DNA of 64,000 bases from assembly GCA_017483765.1 (NCBI GenBank), contig JAFUVE010000019.1:27229-91228 (forward strand), written 5' to 3'. This DNA is from Bacteroidaceae bacterium. GTDB lineage: Bacteria; Bacteroidota; Bacteroidia; Bacteroidales; Bacteroidaceae. The position numbers were made by a program, and so were the translations under genes. Positions 1 through 9,889 of the stretch are shown piece after piece. Position 1 is the stretch's first letter; each line of letters begins with the position of its first letter. Below the pieces are notes generated by a model, which saw nothing but the letters and a program-made list of their open reading frames with translations, had not been told where the DNA came from and ran no database searches.

Positions 1-14
1 CAATTTATCCGAGG

Positions 15-1154
15 CTATTTTTTTGATTTTTTCGGTTCTTCTTTCTTTTTGGGCTCATCTTTCTTCGCTTCTTTCTTGGGCTCGTCTTTCTTTACTTCTT
101 TTTTGGGTTCCTCCTTCTTCACTTCTTTCTTGGGTTCCTCCTTCTTTACTTCTTTCTTGGGCTCGTCTTTCTTTTTGGGTTCGTCCTTTTTCACTTCTTT
201 CTTGGGTTCCTCCTTCTTCGCTTCTTTCTTGGGTTCGTCTTTCTTATCGTCTTTCTTCACGTCGTTCTTGGAGTCATCCTTCTTTTTAGCCTCGTCGTTA
301 TTCGGCTCGGCACTATCGGACGTGGCCTCCTCAGCCTGCTCCTCCTCGTCGGGCAAGTCCACTTTCTTCTCCATCCCCTTGATGACTCCCACCACCTGGT
401 TGTCGTACTCCAGATTGAGGACCGAATACTTGTTCCACCCTACTACAGACAGTCCGCGTTCATAGAATTTCTTGAGTCTGACGAGCTTCTTGTCGAACTT
501 GTCGAGAGTACCCATGAAAATCTTCTGATCTCCCACCCTTGGCACGAGGGTGACCACACGGTTCTTTCTCTTGTCGTACTCCACATAAATCTGCTCGATC
601 TGGCTGTTCCAGAACTCGTCGTTCTTGATGAAAGCCGCGAGCGGCACGAGGTCGGAGACGACGTAGTTGCGGTTGATTTCTCCGTTAGCCACAATGAGGT
701 TTTTGGCATAGAGCGAGTCGCTGTCGATGAAGTTTCCCGCCTCGTCGACATAATAATGCTCGTTACGGCTGTCGAATACCAGCATGAGCGGCACCATCTG
801 CTTTACCTTGACACAAAGTCGGCTGGTTCCCACCTCCATGCCGTTGTTGTTGCCGTAGCAGTCCACCGACGTGACGAATGGATTTTTCGTGATGACAGTC
901 TGTATCTGCTTCAGGTCGATGGCGCTCATCTTCTTTCCCTGCGGGAAGATGTCGGCCTCGACGAGCATGTTGGACACCACGGTGCTGTCCACCACAACAT
1001 CGGCTCCCTCCTCTTCGAACACATACGTCACCTCCTGGCAAATCTCATCAGGATTTGTGGACTTCATTCCGACGAAGGCATATACGATATAGGCAGCCAC
1101 CGCCATAAACAGAATGACGAGCAGGGATATTTTGAGATATTTTGGGAGTTGCAT
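15..1154 (-). CDS. ftsQ: Cell division protein FtsQ with Lys/Glu/Pro repeat tail
   Basis: Divisome protein of the inner membrane that links FtsL/FtsB-type partners. 379 residues: a short cytoplasmic start, one membrane segment at about residues 8-29, then a periplasmic POTRA/FtsQ-type part to about residue 264. The assignment rests on this layout and on being the last dcw gene here, directly after murC; ftsA and ftsZ are expected beyond position 1. Odd feature: residues about 265-379 are a highly charged tail, and from about 304 onward it repeats a unit close to EEPKKEVKK, a 27-bp DNA period. The tail would lie in the periplasm and is far longer than the C terminus of typical FtsQ proteins. 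The core function is fairly sure; the role of the tail is unknown. Confidence 0.85.
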   Translation of the reverse strand: MQLPKYLKISLLVILFMAVAAYIVYAFVGMKSTNPDEICQEVTYVFEEEGADVVVDSTVVSNMLVEADIFPQGKKMSAIDLKQIQTVITKNPFVTSVDCYGNNNGMEVGTSRLCVKVKQMVPLMLVFDSRNEHYYVDEAGNFIDSDSLYAKNLIVANGEINRNYVVSDLVPLAAFIKNDEFWNSQIEQIYVEYDKRKNRVVTLVPRVGDQKIFMGTLDKFDKKLVRLKKFYERGLSVVGWNKYSVLNLEYDNQVVGVIKGMEKKVDLPDEEEQAEEATSDSAEPNNDEAKKKDDSKNDVKKDDKKDEPKKEAKKEEPKKEVKKDEPKKKDEPKKEVKKEEPKKEVKKEEPKKEVKKDEPKKEAKKDEPKKKEEPKKSKK

Positions 1155-1264
1155 CTTGTTCAGTTGAGAGTTTTAGAGTTTAGAGTTTAGAGAGCCATGC
1201 GGACGGTTGATGGGAATTGATGGGAGTTGATGGGAGTGATGGGAGTGATGGGAATGGGGTCCGA
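1155..1264. repeat. Intergenic short tandem repeats (GATGGGA type)
   Basis: Between murC and ftsQ lie GAGTTTA-type heptamers, one copy of the word GCCATGCGGACGG (seen again near 20401, 20439 and 52388), and five copies of TTGATGGGA/TGATGGGAG at 9-10 bp spacing (about 1208-1255). No gene is seen. Confidence 0.7.
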
Positions 1265-2641
1265 TTAGTTGATGTTGTACTTTTCGGCGAGCATTTCCTG
1301 GATTTGAGGGACATAGTTCTCGATGTCGCCCGCTCCGAGAGAGACGAGCACCTGGAAATCACCTTTAGAGAGGAGCTCGACTACATCCTCCTTGTGGACG
1401 AGGAACTTCTCCATGCCCGGTCGCAGGTTGTCGTAGATGAGCTTAGACGTGACACCTGGTATGGGCTCTTCTCTTGCGGGATAGATGTCGCAGAGATAGA
1501 CGGTGTCGAGGAGTGAGAGGCTGTCGGCAAACTCGCGGTAGAAATCCCGTGTGCGAGTGTAGAGATGCGGCTGGAAAACCGCCGCGATCTTCTTGTCGGC
1601 ATAGAGTTCTCGTATGGACTTGACGCTCTGCTCAATCTCGTTGGGATGGTGTGCATAGTCGCTGAGGAACACAATCTTGTCGGTTTTGATTTTGAAGTCG
1701 AACCTTCTGTCCACTCCCTCATACGACTTCATGGCCTTCTTGATTTCGTCGGCACTGACCCCGTTGAGCTGTGCGATGGCCATGGCTGCGATTCCGTTGT
1801 CGATGTTGATGCTGACCGGCACTCCCAGCTGAATGTCCTTGATGGTTTCGATCGGGGAGACGAAGTCGAAGAAGATTTCTCCGTTTCCGATCCGTATGTT
1901 CTCGGCATGGAAGTCCCCCTTGTCGCGGGCATATTCATATACCCTGACCCCCGGCTTGACGTCCGGCTTCATCTCAAGGTCGGTGTGGATAAGAAGCACG
2001 CCGTCCTCCCTGATGAGCGACGAATAATGGCGGAAGCTCTCGAGATATGCCTCCTTGGTGCCATAGATGTCGAGGTGGTCGGGGTCTGTTGCCGTGATGA
2101 CCGTCATGAATGGACGCAGCCAATGGAAAGAGCGGTCGAACTCGTCGGCCTCAATCACCACGAAGTCACTCTTTTCTGAGAGGATGTAGTTCGTGCCGTA
2201 GTTCTTGGATATGCCGCCCAGAAAGGCGTTGCAGTCGCGGCTGGACTGATGCATGATATGGGCGAGCATGGTGGAGGTTGTGGTTTTACCATGGGTACCA
2301 GCCACGCATAGCCCCTTCATCTGGTTGGTGAGCATTCCGAGCACCTGTGCCCTTTTCTGCACGTCGAATCCGTTGTCTCTGAAAAACGAGAGTTCGGAGT
2401 GGTCGGCAGGAACTGCCGGGGTATAGACCACGAGTGTGGACTCTTTATCCTTGAAGCATGGAGCCACGAGCTGGAGGTTATCCTCATAATGAATGTCGGC
2501 TCCCTCACTGATGAGAGTCTGGGTGAGCGGAGTGGGCGTCTTGTCGTATCCACCCACATTGCATCCCTTATGCAGGAAATAACGGATGAGCGCGCTCATG
2601 CCGATTCCGCCGGCTCCAACAAAATATACTGATTTTACCAT
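1265..2641 (-). CDS. murC: UDP-N-acetylmuramate--L-alanine ligase
   Basis: Cytoplasmic Mur ligase that adds L-Ala to UDP-MurNAc with ATP, the first step of the peptidoglycan stem peptide. 458 residues, usual for the family. The N-terminal Rossmann-like domain has the GAGGIGMSA loop near residues 9-17; the central domain has the ATP-binding motif GTHGKTTT at about 115-122, followed by typical DEFDRSFHWL and DPDHLDIY stretches; the ligase C-terminal domain contains DYAHHPNEI. The ATG at 2641 is preferred to the in-frame TTG at 2644. It lies between murG and ftsQ. The 175-bp gap before it holds a palindromic repeat, so separate expression from murG is possible. Confidence 0.95.
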   Translation of the reverse strand: MVKSVYFVGAGGIGMSALIRYFLHKGCNVGGYDKTPTPLTQTLISEGADIHYEDNLQLVAPCFKDKESTLVVYTPAVPADHSELSFFRDNGFDVQKRAQVLGMLTNQMKGLCVAGTHGKTTTSTMLAHIMHQSSRDCNAFLGGISKNYGTNYILSEKSDFVVIEADEFDRSFHWLRPFMTVITATDPDHLDIYGTKEAYLESFRHYSSLIREDGVLLIHTDLEMKPDVKPGVRVYEYARDKGDFHAENIRIGNGEIFFDFVSPIETIKDIQLGVPVSINIDNGIAAMAIAQLNGVSADEIKKAMKSYEGVDRRFDFKIKTDKIVFLSDYAHHPNEIEQSVKSIRELYADKKIAAVFQPHLYTRTRDFYREFADSLSLLDTVYLCDIYPAREEPIPGVTSKLIYDNLRPGMEKFLVHKEDVVELLSKGDFQVLVSLGAGDIENYVPQIQEMLAEKYNIN

Positions 2642-2674
2642 CAAAAATATTTACGATTTAATATTTACGATTTA

Positions 2675-2795
2675 TTACATGAACTTTGTCACGACTCGGC
2701 AAAGTTTAAGCAAGCTTAACTTTGCACTCGCTGCTCCAAAGTTTTTCGATTTATTTAACTATTTTATTATTTTGGCTATTTGCCATGCGGCTGGG
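2675..2795. repeat. Palindromic intergenic repeat, family A (copy 1)
   Basis: Imperfect inverted repeat at about 2682-2743 centred on AAGCAAGCTT, with arms starting AACTTTG, followed by a GCCATGCGGCTGG word. Related copies occur near 15678, 46943, 51334, 61960 and 63776. The right arm contains TTAACTTTGC, which matches the Bacteroidetes -7 box on the plus strand. Confidence 0.75.
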
Positions 2796-2816
2796 GGGGG
2801 GATGAGCCTCAATTAA

Positions 2817-3938
2817 TCATTCTTGTCCGTTGGCAATTTTCCAGACCTCCTGGGCGATGACTTTGGCAGATTCGCGGAACGCCATCTTTCCGGCATTTGC
2901 CGCGATTGACTGGAGTTTTGCCTCGTCCTTCACCGTGGTGAGCGCCACCTCCACAAGTTTTTCGCGCGCGTCGGCATCTCTGACGAGAATGGCCGCCCCT
3001 TTGTCGGAGAGCGCCAAGGCGTTCTTCGTCTGGTGGTCCTCCGCCACGTTTGGCGAGGGGACGAGGATGCTGGGCTTCTCGAGGAGGCAGATCTCAGAGA
3101 TGGAGCTGGCTCCCGCCCTTGATATGACGAGGTCAGCAGCCGCATACGCCTTGTCCATGTCCTTGATGAAGGCCGTGGCAGTGAGGTTGTCCACCTTGTC
3201 GGCCTTGTCGAGCGCAGCCTTTATTTCCTCTGCATAGAACTTGCCGTGCTGCCATAGGATCTGCACGTCGGAGGCGTTCCTGATGTCCTGCAGATGCTGG
3301 AGAATGCTCTCGTTGACCGTTCTTGCCCCGAGGCTGCCTCCGATGACGAGTATGGTCTTCTTTCCAGGCTGTAGCCCAAGCGCCTTTTTCGCTTCCTCTT
3401 TCGTGAGCTGCACCTGTGTGAGGTTTTGTCTGACAGGATTTCCCGTCATCAGGATTTTCTCCTTTGGGAAGAAGCGCTCCATTCCTTCGTAAGCCACGCA
3501 AATGCGCTTCGCCTTCTTAGCAAGCAGCTTGTTGGTGACTCCTGCATAGGAGTTCTGCTCCTGAATGAGCGTAGGCACCCCCATCTTGGCAGCCTGATTG
3601 AGCAGAGGTCCGCTGGCATACCCCCCGACACCCACTGCCACGTCGGGCTGGAAGTCGGTGATGATTTTCTTTGCCATCCGCTGGCTTTTCCATATCTTGA
3701 AGAGCACAGCGATATTCTTGAATGGGTTCTTGCGATTGAATCCCTGAATCGGGAGACCTATGATTTTGTATCCGGCATCCGGCACACGCTGCATCTCCAT
3801 CCTGCCTTCCGCCCCCACGAAGAGGATCTCCGTGTCGGGATAGAGCTCCTTGATGGCGTTAGCGATGGAAATGGCGGGGAAGATGTGTCCTCCAGTACCT
3901 CCACCGCTGACGATGACTTTCAAATTTTTTCCTTTCAT
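2817..3938 (-). CDS. murG: UDP-GlcNAc:lipid I N-acetylglucosaminyltransferase
   Basis: Membrane-associated GT28 glycosyltransferase that converts lipid I to lipid II at the inner face of the cytoplasmic membrane. 373 residues. The N-terminal glycine-rich loop GGGTGGHIFPA at about 12-22 is the MurG signature; the second Rossmann domain has GGSLGARTVN and the donor-binding stretch with ISRAGASSISEI and AEDHQTKNA. The gene sits in the dcw order between ftsW and murC. A TAACTTTGC box lies 113 bp upstream (4052-4060, minus), so murG-murC-ftsQ may have its own promoter. Confidence 0.95.
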   Translation of the reverse strand: MKGKNLKVIVSGGGTGGHIFPAISIANAIKELYPDTEILFVGAEGRMEMQRVPDAGYKIIGLPIQGFNRKNPFKNIAVLFKIWKSQRMAKKIITDFQPDVAVGVGGYASGPLLNQAAKMGVPTLIQEQNSYAGVTNKLLAKKAKRICVAYEGMERFFPKEKILMTGNPVRQNLTQVQLTKEEAKKALGLQPGKKTILVIGGSLGARTVNESILQHLQDIRNASDVQILWQHGKFYAEEIKAALDKADKVDNLTATAFIKDMDKAYAAADLVISRAGASSISEICLLEKPSILVPSPNVAEDHQTKNALALSDKGAAILVRDADAREKLVEVALTTVKDEAKLQSIAANAGKMAFRESAKVIAQEVWKIANGQE

Positions 3939-4051
3939 GATTCCGTTCTTTTTTTTAGGTCCGTTCCTCAGATATCCGCTGCATCATTCTTAGTTTATGG
4001 CGTTTATGCCGTCGATACGATGCCTCAGGCTTGAGCGGAACGAAACAACAT

Positions 4052-4060
4052 GCAAAGTTA
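4052..4060 (-). promoter_or_regulatory. Probable internal promoter (-7 box) for murG
   Basis: The minus strand reads TAACTTTGC, an exact match to the Bacteroidetes primary-sigma -7 element TAnnTTTGC. It lies in the ftsW-murG gap, 113 bp before the murG start. Confidence 0.6.
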
Positions 4061-4136
4061 CGAAAAAAGACTGAGAAAACCTTGTCAAGAAGAACAATTT
4101 ACGTCATAAATCCGCCTTGACCTCCCTGCAGGGCTG

Positions 4137-5453
4137 TCACACCATGCCCACAGAGCTGTAGACGTCGCCCGTCTCGATGATGACCGGCCGTTTAAGTTCC
4201 TTGGTGACCGCCTTCTTCTCTCCGTTTGCCTTAGAGGCATATCTGCTGATGCTGAGGATCATACCGAAGTTGGCACTCATAATCATGATGGACGTTCCTC
4301 CATGGCTGATGAGCGGCAGGGTCTGTCCTGTCACGGGCATGAGCCCCACGGCCACCGACATGTTGACGAGAGCCTGGATGACCATCATGAGTCCGAGTCC
4401 GATGACGAGGAACGCCGGGAAGAACCGGTCGCACTTCTGCGCCACCCTGCCCACACGAATGATCAGCATGACGAAAAGCAGCAGCACGAACACCGCTCCA
4501 GCCACTCCCATCTCCTCGATGATGATAGAGTAGATGAAGTCGGACTCAGCATGCGGCAGGAAGTCGCGTGAGACGGAGTTTCCGACCCCGACGCCAGTGA
4601 TGCCCGAAGAAGCGATAGCCACCTTCGACATGTCCTCCTGCCAGGTCTTGTCCTTATACTCCTGGCTGTCCACATCCTCGTCGATGATGCCGACGGCTGT
4701 CTGTATGCGGTTTTTCCAAGTGAGCGCACGCTTGTATTTCCCCAGAGTCTCGTCGGGAGTGACCATAAGCACGGTGACGAACAAAGCACCGAGTATGGCC
4801 ATCACGCCCACAAGCCTGTAGAGCAGTTTCCGCGGCACGTTTCCGATGATCATCATGATGAAGATGACCAGTGCGAGCATCATGGCCGTGGAGAAATTCT
4901 CCGGCACGATGAGTCCGCATATAATCACAGCGAGCCACATGATCATGGTGAACGCCTTAGAATATCCCCCCTTGGTGGCCATGACCACGTTCTTCATGCC
5001 CTTCTTCGTCTGCACCTTCTCCTCCTTCTGCAACTTGGAGAGAATGACCGCAGTGGCGAGTATGAGCATGGTCTTCGCCAGCTCCGACGGCTGGAAGTTG
5101 ACGCCGAACAGCGAGATCCATCGGTGCGCGCTGTGCGACTCGTTGAGGTCGCTCTTGAGGAAGAGCGCGTAGACGAGCAGAACGACGACAACCGGTATGC
5201 CCACGATAGGGACCAGCTTGAAGTACTTGCACGGAATCTTGCTGACCAAGACGGTGATGCAGAATCCGATGAGGAGGTATCCCACATGCGACATGAGCGG
5301 CACCCAGTGTCTGCCCGTGTCGAAAGAGAGCCTGCTCGACGCGCTGTACATCGTGACGATGGAAATCATGCAGAGGAAGAAGTAGATCATCCAAAGTCCG
5401 AGATCTCCCTTGATGATGTTCAGCTTAAAAAAATCAGTAAATTTCTTTCCCAT
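4137..5453 (-). CDS. ftsW: Lipid II polymerase FtsW (SEDS family)
   Basis: Septal peptidoglycan glycosyltransferase of the SEDS family, with about ten membrane segments, working with the FtsI transpeptidase encoded 4.4 kb upstream. 438 residues. Visible SEDS features include the N-terminal MYSASS stretch, HRWISLFGVNFQPSELAK (the conserved RW..G....PSE motif), and the C-terminal PVTGQTLPLISHGGTS motif. An Arg/Lys-rich cytoplasmic loop lies mid-protein (QKEEKVQTKKGMK). It starts 32 bp after murD, consistent with cotranscription. Confidence 0.95.
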   Translation of the reverse strand: MGKKFTDFFKLNIIKGDLGLWMIYFFLCMISIVTMYSASSRLSFDTGRHWVPLMSHVGYLLIGFCITVLVSKIPCKYFKLVPIVGIPVVVVLLVYALFLKSDLNESHSAHRWISLFGVNFQPSELAKTMLILATAVILSKLQKEEKVQTKKGMKNVVMATKGGYSKAFTMIMWLAVIICGLIVPENFSTAMMLALVIFIMMIIGNVPRKLLYRLVGVMAILGALFVTVLMVTPDETLGKYKRALTWKNRIQTAVGIIDEDVDSQEYKDKTWQEDMSKVAIASSGITGVGVGNSVSRDFLPHAESDFIYSIIIEEMGVAGAVFVLLLFVMLIIRVGRVAQKCDRFFPAFLVIGLGLMMVIQALVNMSVAVGLMPVTGQTLPLISHGGTSIMIMSANFGMILSISRYASKANGEKKAVTKELKRPVIIETGDVYSSVGMV

Positions 5454-5485
5454 AGCTAATCTGTATAAGTATCTTTATTAGATGA

Positions 5486-6820
5486 TTATAAGTCTCTCAC
5501 GCATTGTTTGAACTGCTCACCGCGGTCCTCCATGTTCTTGAAGAGGTCGAAGCTTGCACAGCAAGGGCTGAGCAGCACGCAGTCTCCGTCCTTAGCCATG
5601 GCGAAGCAGCGGTCGACACAGTCCTTCATGGATGTGACGTCTGCCGTGGGCAGTCCGAACTGGTCGAAAGCCTCGTGCAGCTTTTTGTTGTCGACTCCGA
5701 GGAAAACCAGTCCCACACATTTCTCCTTGACCAGGTCGTAGAGTTCAGAGTAGTCGTTGCCCTTGTCCACGCCGCCGAGAATGAGCACGGTGGGCTTACG
5801 CATGCTCTCGAGAGCATACCAGCAGGCGTTGACGTTGGTGGCTTTGGAGTCGTTGACGAACTCCACCCCTCTGACCTTTCCCGCCTTCTCGAGCCGGTGC
5901 TCCACACCGGCGAAGCTGCTGAGTCCCTTACGGATGAACTCATTGCTGACCCCGGCGATGTTGGCCGTGATACCAGCCGCGAGCGAGTTGTAGAGGTTGT
6001 GCTTTCCACGAAGAGCCAGCTCCTCCAGCTCCATATTGAAGGGTGTGGGCTTCTCGATGACATACTCCTGCTCCTCAGCGTAGGCGATGACGTCTCCCTC
6101 GTGGAACTCGGAGAAAGGGAAGAGCTGCGCCTTGATGTCGTACTTCTCGAGCTCACGCTTGATGATGGGGTCGTCGTTCCAGAAGACGAAGGCATCGTTC
6201 TCAGTGAGGTTCTGCGTGATGCGCATCTTGGAGTCGACATAGTTCTGCATCTTGAAATCGTAGCGGTCGAGGTGGTCAGGCGTGATGTTCATGAGGATGG
6301 CGATGTCGGCCTTGAAGTCGTACATGTTGTCGAGCTGGAAGCTTGACAGCTCGATGACATAGTAGTCGTAGTCGCACTCCGCCACCTGCAGGGCGAGGCT
6401 GTTACCGATGTTTCCAGCCAGTCCCACATTGTAGCCCGCCTCCTTGAGGATATAGTAAATGAGGGATGTGGTCGTGGTCTTTCCGTTCGAGCCGGTGATG
6501 CATATCATCTTCGCGTCGGTGTAGCGTCCTGCGAACTCAATCTCCGATATGATGTGTATCTGCTTCTCTCGAATCTTTCTGATCATAGGTGCAGTCTCAG
6601 GAATGCCCGGGCTTTTGATCACTTCGTCGGCATTGAGGATTTTCTCCTCTGTATGCTGTTTTTCCTCCCACTCGATTCCATATTTGTCGAGTTGACGCTT
6701 GTATTTGTCCTTGATTTCCGACAAGTCGGAGACAAAGACATCAAAACCCTGTTTCTTAGCCAGAACGGCGGCTCCAGCCCCGCTCTCCGCTGCACCTAAT
6801 ATTACGATTCGAGAAGACAT
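5486..6820 (-). CDS. murD: UDP-N-acetylmuramoyl-L-alanine--D-glutamate ligase
   Basis: Cytoplasmic Mur ligase that adds D-Glu to UDP-MurNAc-L-Ala. 444 residues. The N-terminal domain has the Rossmann-like start VILGAAESGAGAA. The ATP motif GSNGKTTTT is at about 110-118, followed by ELSSFQLD and NITPDHLDRY, all typical of MurD. It sits between mraY and ftsW as in other Bacteroidetes dcw clusters. Confidence 0.95.
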   Translation of the reverse strand: MSSRIVILGAAESGAGAAVLAKKQGFDVFVSDLSEIKDKYKRQLDKYGIEWEEKQHTEEKILNADEVIKSPGIPETAPMIRKIREKQIHIISEIEFAGRYTDAKMICITGSNGKTTTTSLIYYILKEAGYNVGLAGNIGNSLALQVAECDYDYYVIELSSFQLDNMYDFKADIAILMNITPDHLDRYDFKMQNYVDSKMRITQNLTENDAFVFWNDDPIIKRELEKYDIKAQLFPFSEFHEGDVIAYAEEQEYVIEKPTPFNMELEELALRGKHNLYNSLAAGITANIAGVSNEFIRKGLSSFAGVEHRLEKAGKVRGVEFVNDSKATNVNACWYALESMRKPTVLILGGVDKGNDYSELYDLVKEKCVGLVFLGVDNKKLHEAFDQFGLPTADVTSMKDCVDRCFAMAKDGDCVLLSPCCASFDLFKNMEDRGEQFKQCVRDL

Positions 6821-6904
6821 TGTTATTTACGATTTTAAGATTTACGATTTATTTTAATATTTTTTCATTTTTCCAAAATCAATATTTTTTCATTTTTTCA
6901 AAAC

Positions 6905-6946
6905 CTGCCGGCGGTGGAGCGGGCTTTGATGCCCGCTTCCGCCAGT
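6905..6946 (-). other. Strong hairpin between mraY and murD
   Basis: A GC-rich inverted repeat (arms about 6910-6923 and 6931-6943, GCGGGC/GCCCGC at the tip with a 6-nt loop) sits inside the dcw operon in the 188-bp mraY-murD gap. It has no clear T tract. It could stabilise or process mRNA, or be a REP-like repeat. Confidence 0.5.
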
Positions 6947-7008
6947 CAGGAAGGCTGAATGAATGTTATTGAATTGAATGAATGTTATTTTTCTTTTTCT
7001 TGTATTTT

Positions 7009-8277
7009 CTATCTGATTTTCAGCGTAATGATGGTGATGGCCGCCAAGAGGATGGTGATGATCCAGAATCGGATGGTGATCATGTTCTCATGGAGCGCCG
7101 TACCCGGTCGCTTGATGATGTACTTCGCATCCGGTAGGAGTTCGCTCTGCCGCACGCGGAAGTGGTCGTGAATCGGTGTGCGTTTGAACACCCTGAGTTT
7201 CTTACCGACCTTGTTGCCTTTCCTCGCATATGCCAGCTGGAGGATGACCGACACGCTCTCCACCAGGAAAATACCGCAGAGGATGGGTAGCAGCAGCTCC
7301 TTATGAATGATGACCGCCGTGACGGCAATGACCCCACCGATGGCCAGAGATCCTGTGTCGCCCATGAACACCTTTGCCGGGAAGGCGTTGAACCAGAGGA
7401 ATCCGATGAGCGCTCCTACAAACGCGCAGAGGAAGACGACGATTTCCTCCGACCCCGGAATAAACATGACGTTGAAGTAGTTGGCAAACTGAATATGTCC
7501 GGAGACATACGCCAGAATGCCGAGCGCCGTCCCGATGATGGCCGAGTTTCCCGCGCACATACCGTCCATTCCGTCGTTGAGGTTAGCACCGTTGCTGACG
7601 GCGGTGATGACGAAGGTAGTGACGAGGATGAACAGAAGCCATCCGCATGCCCTCGCCGTCTTTCCGTTGGCAATCCATGAGAAGGCGTTGAGGTAGTCGA
7701 GGTTGTTGTTCTTCATGAACGGTACGGTGGTGATGGTGGACTTGACCGGCTGGTCGGTCTTGTACACGATTTTCTCGCCCACCCTTTCCTTGCTGACCGT
7801 CTCATGCAGTACAGCCTGCGGGCTGAGATAGAGTACGACTCCGACCAGTGTGCCGAGCGTGAACTGCCCCAGCAGCTTGTATCTTGGGCGGAGTCCGTCC
7901 TTGTCGCCCTTCAGTTTCTTCCAGTCATCGTAGAACCCGAGCAGTCCGAACCACACGAGCGTGACGAGCAGGAGTATGATGTAGACATTCGAGAGCTTTC
8001 CGAGCAGGAGCACGGGCACCAGCATAGAGGCGATGATGACCACACCGCCCATCGAGGGAACCCCCTTCTTCTTGACTCCGTAGGGGTCGATTTCCTCGTC
8101 CCTGGCCTTCTCGATATGACGTTTGCGCTTCATGTATGTGATGAATTTCTTGCTGAGCCAGAAAGACAGCACCAATGACACCATCAGTGCCAAGAGCGAC
8201 CGGAAGGAGACGTAGGTGAAAAGACCCGACCCGGGCAGTCCCCATTCCTTGAAATAATGTGAGAGATGATAGAACAT
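7009..8277 (-). CDS. mraY: Phospho-N-acetylmuramoyl-pentapeptide-transferase
   Basis: Integral membrane enzyme that attaches phospho-MurNAc-pentapeptide to undecaprenyl phosphate, giving lipid I. 422 residues with about ten membrane segments. This is longer than proteobacterial MraY (about 360) but usual for Bacteroidetes. Visible signatures are the KKGVPSMGGV loop, FYDDWKKL, NLNDGMDGMCAG and FMGDTGSLA, which carry the catalytic Asp residues, and HDHFR near the C terminus. It follows murE after a 117-bp repeat-filled gap. Confidence 0.95.
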   Translation of the reverse strand: MFYHLSHYFKEWGLPGSGLFTYVSFRSLLALMVSLVLSFWLSKKFITYMKRKRHIEKARDEEIDPYGVKKKGVPSMGGVVIIASMLVPVLLLGKLSNVYIILLLVTLVWFGLLGFYDDWKKLKGDKDGLRPRYKLLGQFTLGTLVGVVLYLSPQAVLHETVSKERVGEKIVYKTDQPVKSTITTVPFMKNNNLDYLNAFSWIANGKTARACGWLLFILVTTFVITAVSNGANLNDGMDGMCAGNSAIIGTALGILAYVSGHIQFANYFNVMFIPGSEEIVVFLCAFVGALIGFLWFNAFPAKVFMGDTGSLAIGGVIAVTAVIIHKELLLPILCGIFLVESVSVILQLAYARKGNKVGKKLRVFKRTPIHDHFRVRQSELLPDAKYIIKRPGTALHENMITIRFWIITILLAAITIITLKIR

Positions 8278-8394
8278 ATATTTTCAGTTATCAGTTATCA
8301 GTTTTCAGTTTTCCGTTTTCAGTGATCAGTTTTCAGTGATCAGTTTTCAGTGATTTACTGAGTGAAAGCAGTTATCAGTTTTCAGTTTCAGTTT
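8278..8394. repeat. CAGTTWTCAGT short repeats between murE and mraY
   Basis: About ten degenerate copies of TTATCAGT/TTTTCAGT/GATCAGT fill the whole gap. Similar words (GATAACTGATAACTG) recur at 60340-60370 on the other side of the window. No gene or clear terminator is seen. Confidence 0.7.
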
Positions 8395-9843
8395 TCAGTT
8401 GAAGCATTTGCGGACTTCTTCCTTGTCGTCGAAATGGTGTTTCACGCCTTTCACGTCCTGATAGTCCTCATGGCCCTTTCCCGCGATGAGGATGACGTCG
8501 CCCTTCTGCGCGATGGTGCAAGCCGTCTTGATAGCCTCCCTTCTGTCGACGATGGAAATGACCTTGCGCATCTGCTCCTGGTCGAGTCCGGCGAGCATGT
8601 CGTTGATGATGTCCTGGGGCTCCTCGAATCGAGGGTTGTCGCTGGTGATGATGACCTTGTCGCTCTGTCTTACCGCCTCACGCGCCATGATGGGCCGCTT
8701 GCCCTTGTCGCGGTTGCCTCCAGCCCCGCACACAGTGATGACCCTGCCCTTTCCTTCGAGGACTCCGTGTATGGCGTTGAGCACGTTCTCCAGCGCGTCG
8801 GGCGTGTGTGCATAGTCCACGATGGCGGTGTATCCCTCAGGCGCCGTAATTGCCTCGAACCGTCCGTTGACCGGCTTCATCTTGCTCATGGCCACGAGCA
8901 CCTCCTGAGGGTCCTGTCCGAGCATGACCGCCGCCGCATAGACAGCAAGGAGGTTGCTGACATTGAACTTGCCGATGAACTGCACGCCCACCTCCTGTCC
9001 GTTGATGTCGAGGTACATACCATCGAAATGACATTCGAAGATTTTCGCCATGAAGTCCGCCATTCTCCCTACAGAGTAAGTCTTGACCGTGGCCTTCGTG
9101 TTCTGCACCATGACCATGCCGTTCTTGTCGTCCTTGTTGGTGACTGCGAAGGCGTCGGCCGGCAGCCGGTCGAAGAAAGCCTTCTTCGCATCGCGGTAGT
9201 TCTCGAACGTCTTGTGGTAGTCGAGGTGGTCGCGCGTGAGGTTTGTGAAGATGCCCCCCTTGAAGCGCAGGCCTCCGATTCGGTTTTGCGCCACTGCATG
9301 GGAGCTGACCTCCATGAATGCAAACGAGCATCCCGCCTCCACCATCTCGTTGAGCAGCTGGTTGAGCGTGATAGGGTCAGGCGTGGTGTGCTCCGTCGGG
9401 ATGGCCTCTCCGTCGATGTAGTTGCACACGGTTGAGAGAAGACCGCATTTGTATCCGAGGGCGCGGAACATATTGTAGAGCACGGTGGCGATGGTTGTCT
9501 TTCCGTTCGTTCCGGTGACACCCACGAGCGTGAGTCGGGATGTGGGGTCGTTGAAGAAGTTGGTGGCCATCTGTCCAACAATCTGCTCCGTGTTGTCGAC
9601 CATGACGAATGTGACCCCGTCAACCGGGTTCTCAGGGATTGTCTGGCAGACGATGGCCTTAGCCCCCGCCTCCACAGCCTTGGGTATGTAGTTATGCCCG
9701 TCGGCGGCCGTTCCCTTGACCGCGAAGAAGAGAGAGCCCTGCTCCACCTTGCGGGAGTCGAGCTGGAGTGCGAGGATTTCGACGTCGGAGTCTCCGACGA
9801 TCTGCCTCACTTCCACGTTCTTTATGATGTCGCTGAGTTTCAT
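8395..9843 (-). CDS. murE: UDP-MurNAc-tripeptide synthetase, meso-DAP adding
   Basis: Cytoplasmic Mur ligase adding the third stem residue. 482 residues. The ATP motif GTNGKTT is at about 111-117, with HTTPDPITL and [12 protein letters not shown]-like substrate stretches. The DNPRFEEP motif near the C-terminal third is the DNPR signature of enzymes that use meso-diaminopimelate rather than lysine. It lies between ftsI and mraY with a 46-bp gap to ftsI. Confidence 0.95.
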   Translation of the reverse strand: MKLSDIIKNVEVRQIVGDSDVEILALQLDSRKVEQGSLFFAVKGTAADGHNYIPKAVEAGAKAIVCQTIPENPVDGVTFVMVDNTEQIVGQMATNFFNDPTSRLTLVGVTGTNGKTTIATVLYNMFRALGYKCGLLSTVCNYIDGEAIPTEHTTPDPITLNQLLNEMVEAGCSFAFMEVSSHAVAQNRIGGLRFKGGIFTNLTRDHLDYHKTFENYRDAKKAFFDRLPADAFAVTNKDDKNGMVMVQNTKATVKTYSVGRMADFMAKIFECHFDGMYLDINGQEVGVQFIGKFNVSNLLAVYAAAVMLGQDPQEVLVAMSKMKPVNGRFEAITAPEGYTAIVDYAHTPDALENVLNAIHGVLEGKGRVITVCGAGGNRDKGKRPIMAREAVRQSDKVIITSDNPRFEEPQDIINDMLAGLDQEQMRKVISIVDRREAIKTACTIAQKGDVILIAGKGHEDYQDVKGVKHHFDDKEEVRKCFN

Positions 9844-9889
9844 TAATGCTATTTATGATTTATGGATTGACGATTATTTTATAATTTTT

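Noticed and set aside
23-465. Ser/Phe-rich frames opposite the FtsQ tail
   Set aside because: They are the antisense of the Lys/Glu/Pro repeats and have no independent support.
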